From: Edaphochlamys debaryana
Taxonomy: Eukaryota; Chlorophyta; Chlorophyceae; Chlamydomonadales
Assembly: GCA_016858145.1 (NCBI GenBank)
Contig: JAEHOE010000047.1
Coordinates: 248,001-312,000 of the forward strand
Direction: 5' to 3'
Length of the DNA: 64,000 bases
A program made the translations under genes and the position numbers. The notes below the pieces were generated by a model. It searched no databases and had not been told where the DNA came from. It worked only from the letters and a program-made list of their open reading frames with translations. Below are positions 31,780 through 44,827 of the stretch, in pieces (the stretch's first letter is position 1; the number at the start of each line of letters is the position of its first letter).

Positions 31780-34700
31780 ATGGCGCCTCGTGAGTCATCT
31801 GTCGGCCCCTTCACGCGCCAAGGGCCTGCGGGCGTGGGTGCATCACGGCAAGCCAGCAACCTACTTCAGCGATATGGTGTCGAGTTGCCTTACGCGGGCG
31901 ACTCGGCCGTGTCGTCTGGGAGCGTGGCGCCAACGCCCATGGCCAAGTCGGTGAAGCCCCGCGCGGAAGCTCACACCGTTCCCCACCGGTGAGTCGCGAC
32001 TTGCGTACCTCGAGACACGTATTGTGACTGTGGGCTTCTTCTCCCCACCCTGCCGACCCTGTTTCCCCAACCAACTGCAAAAACCAGAACCCTATGACTG
32101 TCGCCCGGCTCCCCACCCGCATCCTCCCCCATGTTCCGCGCTATCATCCCCACCTCAGTTGCCCCTGCTATTCCCGATGACCCTGCCCTCTGAGCTGCAC
32201 CGGCGGGCCCTCCCATGGACCCCCCTTCCACAGAGCTGGCGACGCCAAGGCACAGTCCCCGCGAACGCCGGCCCCTCAACCAACTCAGTCTGGCCGGACC
32301 CTTCGCGCAGCGGGCGCCTCTGCTGGGCCCCCCGTGTGGCAACCGAGCAACGCCCGTGGCGGCAGTGGCAGCAGTGGAAGCGCCAAGGCTACCAGCGGTG
32401 CCAGCGGAGGCTACGCCAACCGTGCCGCCACGGGGGCTGCGCGTGCCCCGCCCAGAAACCAGCAGGCGCAGCACACACAGCAGGTCCCGGCTACGTCACA
32501 GGGCGGCGGTGACATATCATACAGCGCATCGCCCTACCCGCCGTCCCGCAATGCACCCACGGCACCTTCGAGGCCTGCGCAAACGGAGAGGACACACGCG
32601 GCAGCAGCCGCACCGGCCTCACTGCACCGACCCCAGCAGCCCACATCGACTTGGCCCCATGATAGCCGCAACGTCTCCCCAGCCCCGCCGCCGCAGCCCT
32701 CTCAGTGGGGTTTCAACGAGGCCTTCGATCCAGATTACGCAGGGGCGGATCTCGAATCCGAGATGGAGCTGGAGGCGGAGATGCGCGCGTGGGAGGCGGA
32801 GGAAGCGGCGGCCGCCGGCTGGAGCCCTGCGGGAGCGCCGTCATCGGGCGCCGGCGTCTCCGTCGCCGTTGCCGTCGATGTCTCGCGCGGCCCTGCCGCC
32901 GACTCCATGCCGTCAGCGCGTGAGGAGGCGGGGCACCAGCAGCCGCCGGCGGTTGGGCAGCAGCACGCCTGGCCGACCCAGGAGGCGAGGGATGGCTCCG
33001 TGTGGCTCCTGCCGCTTGAGGAGTGGGTGGAGGGCGAGGTGGCGAGGCGCCTGCTCCAACCGGAGCCTCCCACCAGCAGCTGGCACAGCCCTGGCACCCA
33101 CCCCCACCCCCACCCTCACCCCCACCCCCATTCTCACCCGCAACCCCGCCCGGCCCCAGCCCAGCAGCCGGAGCTCCTCACCCTCCCGGCCGACGCCCAC
33201 GCGCGGCAGCCGTCCCCGCGCAGAAGGCTGGCGGGCGTCATTGACTCAGTGTTGCCCAGCGCCGCAGACGGCTCCGGAACTGGCTATGCGCTGAGTGAAG
33301 GGACCATGAGCAGCGGCCTAGAGCCCGGCAGCCGCCGCGCTAGCAGCGTCTTCGACTTGGCGTCGTCGGGCCCGTTCCCGAGCTCCCCCAGCATGACAAC
33401 GCTGGCGATGCACCCTTCGGGCCTTAGGATGGCCAGGCAGAGGTCGACCGTCAGCACGCAGGGCAGCCACGCCGGCAGCTGCACCCTGGCCGCTGGAATG
33501 ACCGGCGTTAGCAGCCTCAGCGACGGAAGCGACGGCCGCGCCAGCGGCAGCGGCGGCGGCGGCACTGGCGGTGGCGGCGGAGGCGGGCCTTGGCTCGCCC
33601 AGGGCCGCGGCAAGAGCCCGGTCGTCGCTGCACCGGGCGGTGACTCGTACGTGACTCTGCAGGTGCAGCCGCAGAGTCAGAAGCAGTTGGGCTCTGCACA
33701 GCTTTCCGCTATGCAGGCGGCCTCGACGGCGCCGAGTATTGTTGCTGACGTAGCCCCCCCGACGCCCTCCGTCGCGGAGGCCTGGGGCCCGCACAGCAGC
33801 AATCGCGACCCTAGCAATGCCGCACCCGTGCCCAGTCGCGGCAGGGCTCCCACCATGGATCTCGCGCCAGCCGGCACCAGATTCGGATCCAGCCCCATCC
33901 CGGAATCGGTCAACGACGCCATGCGCCGTGACACCGGCGCGGAGTTCCGGTACGGCAAGTTTGACCGGCGGTCAAGCTCGTACACGGGCGAAGGCTGCAA
34001 CTACCTAACCGATGACGAGGTGTGGTCCAACCGCATGTACGACGATGATGCCGTACAGCTCGCCAGCGTCACGGCGACGGACCCCAGCCGGCCGTCGCTC
34101 TCGGGCGTGCCCATCCCGGGCGACTCAGGGCCGGGCGGGATCCAGATCTGGATCGCGGCGAACACCGGTCTGCCACGTCAGGGCCCCCCAACTGCCACGT
34201 CCACCTCCTCACGGGACACGCTCTTGAGGGCTGGCAAGCCCCAAGCCCCGCCCAACGCAACACAGGGCGCTGCTGGCAAGAACCCCATCGACGAGCTTCG
34301 TGCGGGCTCGGACTCCGGCCCGCTACACTGGGGTAGCAGCGCTGGAGGGCCGCCTGCTTCGGGCCGAATCGGGAGCACGGGCCACGGCGGCGTCTCCGCC
34401 GGTCAGTACAGCCAATGGAGCGAGAGCGACTTGGTACGTCTCGGCTCGCCCGCAACCCGACCCGCGTCAGAGGTCGCGTGGCAGGAAGCCACCGCATCGG
34501 GCATGGCAGCTGGCGCACCGATGGTCTTGCAGCCCAAGCTCCAGCTCGCTGACAGTCGCAGCCTGCGAGACATGCTGGTTCGCCTGTGCCCTCCTGACGC
34601 AACCGAAGGAGGCGCCCTCGGACTGCCCACGCCCAAGCTCTCCCGCGCAGCCCGCGCGCCGCCGCCGTTGAAGCGCTCGCCTGGCGGCAGCGGCGCGAAC

Positions 34701-37700
34701 GGGTCCCTAGGCCGCAGCCCTGAGCCCCAGGCCCTCACGGCCGCCAGCGGCGCTGGGGACCCTGCAGGCAGTAACACGGGCGCCGCCGCTAGCGGCGCTG
34801 CGCCTCCGGTCAACCCAGCAGCCTTCCTGCGCAAGAGCATCATGGTTGGCCCAATCGCGCCGACCTCCGGTTCCGCAGTAGCCGCGGCGCCGTCAGCGGG
34901 TCGGGGCCAGCAGCCGACCTCCGTGACCGCCAACGACGCTGCGGCTCGTGTGGCTCGGGCCTGGCGGGCCTTGGCGCTGGCGGCAGCCAAGACGCGGCGG
35001 AACATGGCCGTTGCTCCGCCCGACTCGGGGAGCGGCCCCAAGCTTCCGGCCCGCGAAGGGGGTGTGGGCCCGCGCGAGAGCCAGGCGCCTGGCGGGCGGA
35101 GCTGGCAGGAGCTGCTTGCGGCGGCGGAGGCGGTGGCTGGTGGCGATGGGGCGCTGGCCAGGAGCGTGGGCGGCCTGTCTACGTTCTCCGCCCTGTCGGG
35201 GCCTCCGGTGGGTCTGATGCGGGCAACCATGGCTGGGTAGCAAGCGCAGATATGGCACATGCCTGCAGTTCAGGCGCGTCTTGGCGTTCCATGGCTTCAA
35301 CGGCCGCTTTAACCAACCCGCGCTCCCATCCACCCCGCATCCCCCAGACTGGCTTGCTGCAGCGCTACCCCTCCCACGGCTACGCGCGGGGCACACCCGA
35401 GGAGACCCAGAAAGTGTACGACCTGCCGTATGAGCTGGAGCTGGAGCTGTATCGCAGCCTTGCCAACATGGAGGTAAGGGCTGGATCTGGATCTGGATCT
35501 GGGCCTTGATCTGATCTGTCATGGCGTCCGCTGTGATCCACTGCAACCAAAATCTGATGATGCTCCGCCGGCTGCAGGACCTGATGTCAACCGCTGAGAC
35601 GTACTTTGACCCCAACTATGATCGGAGCAGCGCTCGCGCCGGCGGCGGCCCGGTCAGCGCTGGCGCTGGCGGCGGCCGGGGTGGTGACGCCGGCGAGCAC
35701 CTGTACGGCGGCAGCGGTGGCATAGCGGCTCCGGGTGGGGACGACAGCGATGGCAGCTCCGAGCGCAAGGGCAAGAGCGGAGGCATTGGCGGCCCCATAG
35801 GCGTGGAGCGCACTGCCGCCTCCTCCGGCCCAGCATCTGCTGGCATTGGAGCGCAGCCTACCGCACGGGTCCCTTCGGACCCTCACGGCCCCGCATACTT
35901 CTCGGAGGGCCCTGCTCCGGGGCCTCGCTTTGGACCTCTGGCGCCGTCCCTGCCGCCGCCGACAGCGGCGGCGCTGGGCGTCGTTACAATGGGGCCAATA
36001 GGTGCGCCGAGCGGTCAGAGCGGTGCCTCTTTCCAGGCAGCAGGTGGCCAGGCACCCCACACGCACATGGGCAGCGCGGGCAGAGAGGCAGCGGTGCCAA
36101 AAGCACGCCACCGCTCCACCTCCGGGGCCCCAGGTCAGGACGGTGCGGTGCTGACTCGATAGTTGTCAGCTTTAGCTCCCGCCTTTCAGTTGCCCCCCAT
36201 GCCATACCGCTATGCAATGTCAGCCTCGTGTTGCGTTTGCGACTGCGGCCTCAAGGCTCATGCCACGCCACTGCAACGGCCGTCCCCTCCCCAGGCTCTC
36301 AAGGCCCACGCGAGGACTTTGGGCCCTCGCAGCGGGCCGCAGCGCACGGCCCGCTTCGCAACAGCAACACTTTGCGCCCGCCCCTGGCGTCGACGCCTGC
36401 GCAAGCCCCAGCAGCTGCGGTCATGCAGGCCCCGCCGCCAGCGCTCCCTGCCAGCGGCGCTGCCGCTCCCGCTGCCCGTGATGCCTCCCGCAGCCCCCAG
36501 CCGCAGCGGCCCAGATTTGGCGCGGCCCCGGGAGAGGCACGTGCCGCCATTGCTGCTCGCCCCGCATCCTTTGTCGAGGACCTCTCGCCCCGTCGCCGAG
36601 GGCTGCCGCCCTCGGAGCGGTCCTCGGTGGCTGACGTGATCCCGGGTGCGGCGGTGGCGGCTCCGCAGGCCCCAGCGTCGGCCGCGCCGCCGCCGCCCCC
36701 GCCTTCTCGAGCAGGTCCACAGGTGCCTCAGCAAGGCAGCGATGACCCCATGGCTAGTATCGCCCCAGCGGTGACGCAGCCAAACACGCAACTGCCCTCG
36801 GCCTTGCCGGTGGTGTACGGCCCCGGCGGTGAAAGGTCAATCTCGTACGGCAGCTCCCGCGGCCCGCCTTCGTACGACGCCTGGGCAGCCCCACAAGGCA
36901 GCAGCAGCCTGGCTTCGCACGCGGACGGAGAAGCCGGCGACGCAGGTCGGCTGGCGGCCGCGCAGCCCCCAACAACGGTACCTCCAAGCGCTTCATTTGC
37001 GGCTCCATCCTTCGCACGCTCTGACGGGAGCTTGACGCTAGGCTTCTCCGAGCTGCCAGCGCAGCCCGCGGGCCCCCAGCATCTGCCGCCTCCCCTCGCG
37101 CCGCCCCCGGGCGCATGGCCGGCCCCGCCGGGCCCCTGGCAGCAGGAGCCCCATGGCGCCCCCGCCGCCTCCTCGCCGTGGTACCCCTCGCCCCCGTGGG
37201 CCTACCACGCTCACCACGCCTGGCTAAACCACGGACATCCGTATGGCCCGCCGCCGCTGGCCTCAGCGCTGGCGTCTCCCGGCGCCGCTCAGGGCGTCGC
37301 CTCCCCTCAGCCCTCGCCCATGCCCGTCGCCGCCCCGACCACCACCACCAAACTCGCCGCCGCCGCCTCAGCCGCTTTGGGCACCTGCGCGACGGCAGGC
37401 GGACGGCAGCCGCCCACGATGGAAGCTGTGTGGCAGCTGCTCGAGTCAAACCTCCCGCCCAGAGCCATCGCGGCTGCCATTGCGGAGATGATGGGCGCGT
37501 TGGCTGCAACAATGCCGCCGCCACAGCTGGAGCAGCAGCGGCAGCCGCAACCGCAGCAGCAGCCAGAGCAGCAGCCGGTCACGTCTACCTCTTCGTTCCC
37601 GGAGCAGCCGGCGGTGATGTCTGCATCATCAGTGGCGGGGACCGACGCACCCTCCATGTCGACCTGCTCCTCCTCCTCCGGCTCCGCCTCCTCCTCCGCC

Positions 37701-38495
37701 CTCATCCCCACATCCGCAATGCACTCGGCAACCGACATTGCGCTGCCGACGCCGGCGCTCGCAGCCGCAACCGGCCACACAGTAGTGCGAGTGGCGGGTG
37801 AGGCTTGGCCGGCGGAGGCTTCCTCGGGTGCGCCTTCGTCCACCGGTGCCGTGACCGGGGTGGGACCAGTCGGGCGGGGTGCTGCTCAGGAGACCTGGTG
37901 TGAGTCGCCGAGATGGGCGGAGGGCGCTGAGGGCAGGGCGGATGGCGGATGGCTCGAGCCCTCGTCGCGTCATGCGCCATCGCATCCTGCGGGCGCAGCA
38001 CCCGCGGCGCAGTACCCTGGAGCTCTGTCGGTGGCTGCAGGGTACGGAGCAGCGCCAGCCGCTGCTCCTTCGGCCTTGGCAGCATCGGCGGAGACGTGCT
38101 GGGAGGATGTCGAGGCAGAGACAGGTGCGCGTTCCCTTCAGTAGTTGTGGCCGACCGTGCTGGCTGTAAGCACCCCACCCGTCCGTCGGCTGGCCGCTGC
38201 TCACTTTCCCTCTCCCATTCCTTCCGCTTCCCGCACCCCCTCTCGTCACACCCCAGTCGAAGCCCCGGCCCGCGAGGGCCCTCTGAGGAAGGCGGGCCGT
38301 CTGCTAGCGCAGTCGGCCCTCGTCGTACTGGCGGGGGCTGTGGGCGCAGTCGCGGCCGCTTCCTCGGCCGGGGCCGTCCTTGCGAGGCCCCCGGGCCTGC
38401 AGCGGCCGCAGAGCAGCAGCCCCGCAGAAGGCAGGTCACAGGGCAAGCCAGCAAACCCTGCTGGCAGGCGGGCCGGGAACGGGCAATGGCATTAA
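31780..38495 (+). CDS. Large low-complexity protein with a C-terminal membrane helix, 1977 aa, unknown function
   Basis: Exons 31780-31988, 32234-35207, 35348-35473, 35578-36133, 36295-38124 and 38257-38495 join in phase to 5934 nt. Nearly all of the protein is disordered Ala/Ser/Pro/Gly/Gln-rich sequence. Features: a His-Pro repeat around 33094-33138, a Gly run near 33545-33590, and an amphipathic Arg/Ala helix (VARAWRALALAAAKTRR) near residue 985. Exon 3 encodes the least repetitive patch, KVYDLPYELELELYRSLAN; a second compact patch is VWQLLESNLPPRAIAAAI. A Gln-Pro run lies around 37520-37580. The last exon has one hydrophobic segment (LLAQSALVVLAGAVGAVAAA, about residues 1914-1938) and a short basic tail, so the protein may be anchored by its C-terminus. 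There is no signal peptide. I recognise no family; a regulatory scaffold on a membrane is a guess. Confidence 0.72.
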
Positions 38496-41400
38496 AGTTC
38501 GTCGCGCTCGCGGCGGCAGGGTTACCGGTACGCATGCATGAGTCATGCGGGAGTGCATGCAAGGTGGGATGCAACTAAGAGCACCTTCGGAGGTGCCTCA
38601 CGAAATGAGATCGTCTGCGCAACAAATTGTTTACCCGCCATGGAGCGAGCGGGTCACCTGCGGGGCTCCCAAAGGATGCGAATCTGGATTTCAGGACGGC
38701 CCTGGCTAGTGGGGGTGGTGAGTGTGATACAGTGCGGGCTACGGGAGATGAGCCTCCCAGCCAGGGATCAAGTATGGTCTATCTGCGCTCGTCTGCTGCC
38801 GCGGATTGCGACAGCGAGCAACGGGCCCTGGGTATGTGGCCTGAGTTCGACTGATGCGGGATGGAAAGCATTCTTGCACGGCCGGGTGTTTGAGTGCCGG
38901 GTGAAGGAGGGGTCAAGAAATGCCTGCGCTGTGGAGCAGTCGTTTATGCTAAGCACACGTGGGAGGGTTCAAGAGCAGCGCATACATGCGTGCTTCATTC
39001 TGCCGGCTTGAGCGTGAGCAGGGCCCGTGAGATCCTGGGCCAAGACCGTATTACTTGCTTGCTTGGCGGGCACACGTTCATTGCACGAGGGTAGACGCCG
39101 GATTGTGTTAAACCGTTGCCAGGCCCAAACTGGTTGGTTGTAATGCGTTGCAACAAATTCATGGTGGCCTTGACCTTTTCTGCCAGTCGGCTTGTTGCGC
39201 TGGCTGCCTCGCTCCGAGGATTTCTGGATTGTGAGGTCAATTTCTTTGACGCTTCGGTAAAGGCGTACAGGGGGCTGGACTCTTGTAATGGTTTTCAAGC
39301 GGGAGGCGGGACGGAGGTTTCGTGACTGGGGGGGATGTCACCTGCTGAGTGCCGGGGCAGGGATGGACATGGAGCACCCTCCAGTTCTACTGTGAGGCCG
39401 GGGGAATTAGCGTGGCGCGTCCTAGATTAAGGCAATCAGCAAGGATACCGGTATTGCGGGCCCCTTCTTGCATGAAGGTGCCCTTCTAAGGCGGTAGTGT
39501 GTGAGAAAAGCGCATGCATTCAAGAAGGCCGCAACAGGCACTGTTGCTAGGATTGCGGGTTGCGCGTTCTTTCGGGGTTCGGAGAAACGCACGTCTGCGG
39601 GGTGCACTGTGGTGTGCATTGCGCGCCCCTATCCTGTTGGCCGGACAAGGCGTGCATGCGGGGCACCTAGGTTGCTGGCATTGCCCATTCACTTGCTCCA
39701 GCACAGCGGGCCCAGGAGTTATATTTATCCCCCCAGGATTGTTGTGCAGAGCTTACGGCCAAAGATATCTCCCCCTGACTATCAATCGGGCGCCTTACAG
39801 GGGGGTGCGCCTCCTGGCACCACGGCCTCTCATACTCATAAGAGTTGTCGCTATTCAAAGACCTTGCTATGTCACCGCGCTCGCTTCAATGCGCGCCTGG
39901 CCGCCGCTGCCACCTGTTGGATCGGCCCGGTTTATGGCGGGTTGCGAGGTAGAGATCCGCGCGGGGAGTGCCTGCCCAACTTATTGGGGTGGAGCTTCCG
40001 CTTACTGCTACTTGCTTGGGGGCTGCTTGAGTCCCCCTGAGTATCGTATTGTGCACCTTGCCGTGAGAAGGTTTCGACACGGCATGTCTAGCTTACTTCC
40101 TGCCACTGCAGTGATATATGTTGCCAGCTGAGCGGAGGACTGGAAGGTTTGCTCCATCACTGTGTCCCCAGCCACCTTGGGCATTCTGGGTTTGCTTACT
40201 TGGGCTGGGTATGGAGCTATTGAAGCCACCAGGGGCCCGATGGGTCTGCATGACTGGCAGTGCCCTCTGCCTTGTCCTAATATCGGTGAGCATGTCTTGG
40301 CCTGCCGGGTAGATCTTGCGCAGTGCATGGGGGTGCCTGGATTGGGTCCGTTTCCCATTCCTCTGTCCACCGACATAACGTCAGCTTCGGGTCAGCGGCC
40401 ATAGTAGACGTTACGCCGTTAGGCGGGAGTCAAGGGATCAGTGCACCCGCCCCTCGCTTAATTCATTATATTACTGCGATGAGGCCACCCGGTTGGCTGT
40501 CTCCTGTAAGGACTTGTGGTGCCGCATGCTGCCTGAGCTCATCAGGCTCGCCCTCGGGGGTTCAACCCTCTCTAATTTAGACACCACCGCACGCACTGTC
40601 CTGCCAAAGAGCCACCCAGTACCGACGGTCCCAGCTCGCATTGCCTCTGAGCCCCGCGGCGCCGCGGGTGCCATCCAGGCGGGTCTGCAGCGTGCAGCGA
40701 GGGCACGGCCTGGACACCCGGCCACCTGCCATGGCATGAACCAAAGCATCATATGGGCTTACACGTTACACCGTGTGGGGTTACACTGCCTGACACCATA
40801 CGTGTCGGGTACTAGTGCCATGCCCCCGACTGCTTGCAGCCACGGCATCCCTCGCCTGGTACCGGTCAACACACAGTGCTGTTGCCGCCCTTTCAACCTC
40901 AGACCCCCCTCCCACGTTAGCGCCTTCCCCGCCTCCTCACGCACACCAGCCCCCAGTGCCAACAACCCGCACCCGCGCGTGCTCACCCCAAGCCATGACA
41001 AAGGGGGAAATAGGCTTCAAGCACAAAGTGCAATGCAAGCAAATGCACGAGGGCAAGGCCTGAGTGGTCCAACACGGCAGGACCTAGGTGGCCTGGACAA
41101 AACGCACCGGTAGCCATTACTGTAAGACGGGTCAAAAGACTCAAGGCACACGCTGGTCCGCATGCATTGCTTCGTCGTGCTGTACGGTACTCACACACAC
41201 GGACACGCCTGGCTTTCACCAGCAGCCCCTAATGCACCAAGCCACATTCATAATTACCCTGCCCTGCATACCCTTCCGCAAAAAGCAAAGGGTGCGGTAG
41301 AGAGAAGGGCGAGAGATTGAATCAACGGTCAGGTCTCAGGTGTTGGCCCCTCCGCCTGTAGTGGAAGACCGTTGCGTTGTGCGTGTGTGTTCTGCGCTCT

Positions 41401-41577
41401 GCATGCGTGTTGCACACTCCCCTTGCAGGCGTGCCATCGTTTTATGCGGGCCCCGTGAAGGCACCAACGCGCGTGCCACCCGCGTAACAGAACCCGGCGT
41501 CCACTCTGCATGTGCCTCGCCTCAGGGACCAAGTGCTCCCAACCACACGTGAAGCTGCGCCGCCCCGCCATGGCCTC
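38496..41577. other. Gene-poor, locally AT-richer stretch
   Basis: No exon chain or family motif could be supported on either strand. The longest open frame is 39514-40131 (plus, 205 codons) and is not recognisable. It begins with the 3' untranslated region of the 1977-aa gene and ends with that of the minus-strand matrix gene. From about 38900 to 40450 the sequence is visibly less GC-rich than the coding regions. Confidence 0.5.
39139..39143 (+). terminator. Candidate poly(A) signal TGTAA for the 1977-aa gene
   Basis: First TGTAA noticed after the stop codon at 38493-38495, about 640 nt downstream; another occurs at 39284. The distance is long but within the range of algal 3' untranslated regions. 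Confidence 0.35.
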
Positions 41578-43283
41578 TCAAAGAATCGCTGATGGCTCGT
41601 TTGGCGGGGTGTCATGGATGGACGGGGCCTCACAATCCACCTTGGCCGCCAGCAGGAGGTCGAGGCAGGTGACCTCGTCTGTTTCCAGACTGAAGGTGGC
41701 CCCCACAAGCTCGGGCCTGTCGCACACCTGTGGGACGTGACGTGGAATGATGAGGGCCAGGGGGACAGGGGTCAGAGAGGGCCTGAGACTAGGGATGGAG
41801 AAGCAACTAACGGATGCACTGAGGCGCTTCAACTGATTGCCCTGTCCTGAGATTGCAAGTGCCGTTCCTTCCCTTTGTAACCTGCAGCATCAAGACCCTG
41901 GCCCGTCGCCCCAAATCCCGATCCTGACCCGGTATGCAACTTGAACACGTGGAGTCTTGGGATCCCGTTCCCTGACCCTTGCCCCCGAATGCCGAGTGCC
42001 AGGCCCCCCGCAACCCTACGCCCGCCTTGCTCACCCCGGGCCCGTCAATGCCCTCGAAAGGTGCGATGACGAACTCCGACGCGCTGTCTGAGAACGAGTT
42101 GCTCCAATCGAGCGCAGCCTCGGGGCTCTTGAACGTCCCGCACACCTGGATGAAGCTACCGCTGTGGGGTGCAAGGGGATTGTTTGGGACAGCAGGACCG
42201 CGTTACTGACCGGTGGTGACACGTTAGTAGCACTTGAGAGGCAGAAGGTAACCAAGGATGGTAAGTAGTATCCGATGACATTGGCGTTCCAGGAACTGTT
42301 ACGAGACTCCAGCACATGGCCCGTGGACCCTGGGTCCCTGACCACAACCCCCACCTTCTGTCTTGGCCCTCCCCATAGCACGCACCTGCAGGTAACCTCA
42401 TCAAACCCAACCCCGAAGTCGGTGATGCTCGAAGCCGATAGGTACACGCCGATTGCGTTGGTGCCCTCGTCACAATGCGTTTCATTATCAAAGTAAAAGA
42501 TGGGCTCTCCGTCGCCTTGGGCAGCGGACCACGTCAAGCAAACATAGCAGGGGTTCCCTTCGTTGATCATATCCGGCGGTGGCGCAAACTCGCTTCCATT
42601 GCCAGGCTGCGGCGGCGGCGGCGGCGGAGGCGGCGGCGGTGGCGGAGGAGGTGGCGCGCCTTCCCCGACCGGCGGAGCACCAGGAGACGCCGGCTCCCCG
42701 GGATATGTGGGGAAAGCCGGCGGGGGACGGGAAGGGCTGTTGCCGTCAGGAGCGTGGTGCTTGGGTGGGGGACCTGCGCAGCGGGGGGGTAGCCGATGGG
42801 GTGGGTAGTGGAAGTTGTGTATGGTTGGCTGAAGGGGAGACGCGGGGAAGTTGGCGCCGGCAGCTGCCAGTCCGCGACGCGGCCTGACGCGGCGAAGCAC
42901 GCCAACCCAAACCCGAGTCGCGCCGAAGTCGCCGGGCACTCGGCCCCCAACTAACATCTGCTACATCTGCATCGTGAGCTTATACCTACGACCGCAGTCT
43001 CCGGACTCACGCGTAAGCGACTTGGGCGGAGGCCGGCGACGCATCAGCGGTGGCGCCAGGCTGCCCTCCTTGCGGGGCGGCTTGGACCAAATGAATTTAC
43101 GAGTCCTTGCAGATTCAACGACGGCTGCGAGCGCGCGGGAGGGTGAGGCCAGCAACACAGCTGTACAATCGTCTAAACGCGAGGGCGCGAATCAGCCGCA
43201 TCTGTCCCACCTGCTGAGAGAGCCAGCACTGCTATCGCCAGGGCAACCAGCGCTGCGCGCGACTGCCCGCCAGCGCGCGCCAT
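41578..43283 (-). CDS. Secreted proline-rich protein with one eight-cysteine domain, 245 aa
   Basis: Exons 43283-43211, 42773-42386, 42161-42035 and 41727-41578 join in phase (738 nt). Exon 1 is a signal peptide (ALVALAIAVLALSA). Exon 2 starts with a Pro-rich linker ending in a run of about 15 prolines, then opens a Cys-rich domain. Its order is CYVCLTW, THC, EVTC, IQVCG, VCDRPELVG, DEVTC, VDC: eight cysteines in about 120 residues. Proline runs of this kind are hydroxylated and glycosylated in volvocine cell walls and matrix, so an extracellular structural role is likely. The architecture recalls pherophorins, but the cysteine pattern does not match the pherophorin domain I remember (F-x-Y/F-C-x-C start). 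The neighbouring gene at 44828-46957 carries two copies of the same domain. Intron positions after the signal peptide (phase 1) are shared with that gene. Confidence 0.82.
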
Positions 43284-44827
43284 CTCCAATCGGTGGCGAG
43301 CGGCGAGTGCTCGCGAGTGTTCGCTGCGCGTACCACCTTATGCACAACCTTTCAACTAGTTATATGTATATGTACACTCGGAAGGACTGCGGCAAATGGT
43401 TGGAAAGACCTGCGTAAAGTTGCGCCGCTCGCCCCGCCTGTGCGTTCCCCTTGTCGCCCCTTGCAGCACGAGGAGTGTGTTGGCACACAACTGCGCAGGG
43501 TGCATGCAGCCGTCCGGAGCTAGCCTGCCAACCACCACCATGCGTGTCAAACCCATGAGATCCCGCCCCTCCGTTCGCCCCGCCGTCCCATCCGCCCTTG
43601 TCTCGTCGTAGTAATGGCCCTTTCCCCCCGGACGAGCCCCCACCTCGCACTTCTTCTCGTCCCGTCCTCCCTTGTCTCGTTGTCGTGGCCGTTTCCCCCC
43701 GGACGAGCACAGAAGCCCCACCTCGCACTTCTTGATCCCCCTTCCCTTGTGTTGTGCTATCACTCCCTTCTACGCCCTTCCCCTTCCCCGTCCACGCAGG
43801 TAGCCGTCAAGAGCACGTCTGCTGCCTCTCTGCACACTGTCGTCAGGCTATAGGAGATTGCAAGGCTCTTAGAGCTCTTCCCCTTACTCCTGGGCCACTA
43901 ATGAGTGGGCCATCACGTTCTAGACAGGCGAACCGTCACAACTAAAGCGCTAGAGAACAGTACAGACGGAGTACGCAAGTCCAGGGGCTCTGTCTGAGGG
44001 GAGAGAAAAGTGCAGCGATGGCACGCTCGGCTCCGAGGCTCCAGGCCCCACCGTCACGTAGGATGTGTGAGCCCTCGGGCACTCGAGCTGGGCCCCAACA
44101 GTCCGCACCCCATTAAAGCAAACTCAGTGAAGAAGTATCAAGAGAGAACGGAGAGAAAGGGGTTTAACAAGACTGCAGACCTCTGCAAATGGCATCTGAC
44201 GCATGACTTGCCCCGGGGGTGAGGTATCGCTAGCCAGAGACAAGACAAGAAAGCAGATAGAGCGAGGCCGCTGTCACCACACACAAGCCGAGACCCTACG
44301 GACCAGCCAGCGATTCACCGCATCTACGCCACCCTTGGCTCAAGCGCGCAGCCCTTCACACCCGAGACCCTGCGCGGCTGCGCGCACCCTCCCCGGGCAC
44401 CCCTGCCCCTGCCCGACACCGCGTGGACTGCCCCTCCGCAGGCCAGTCCACAGGGCCCACCCTTGCATGGGACCTACTGCTGGGAGAGCTGGGCCCTGAC
44501 CTAGGAAGGGGCACCCGCACACTCCCGCACCAGCACCGAACTCCATGCACCCACGTGTCACCAGCGCCTCCAAGTGCCCGTCACTCTCCAGGAACGCCCT
44601 GCGGCCCCCGCGGGGGCGCATCGTCACCTCGTGCCAAAGCCTCCAAAGGGCATCCACACGAGGGCCGCTAGCTCCCCAGAGCCTTGCTGCCCGAGCCCTC
44701 CATTGGGTCCGCGGCTAGCGCTGTGCATGCCGCGGATGGGCCAGCGAGCTGGCCGCAGGCTTGGACCTCCCCAACCTCCAAACTTCTTTCGGCGGGCCGC
44801 GTCCCAAGTCATGCAGACGCTGTGTGA
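43284..44827. other. Intergenic, no gene recognised
   Basis: Promoter side of the 245-aa matrix gene and 3' flank of the 341-aa matrix gene. A short imperfect direct repeat of CCCCGGACGAGC plus the following CACCTCGCACTTCTT-type sequence occurs around 43625-43735. No exon chain is visible. Confidence 0.5.
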
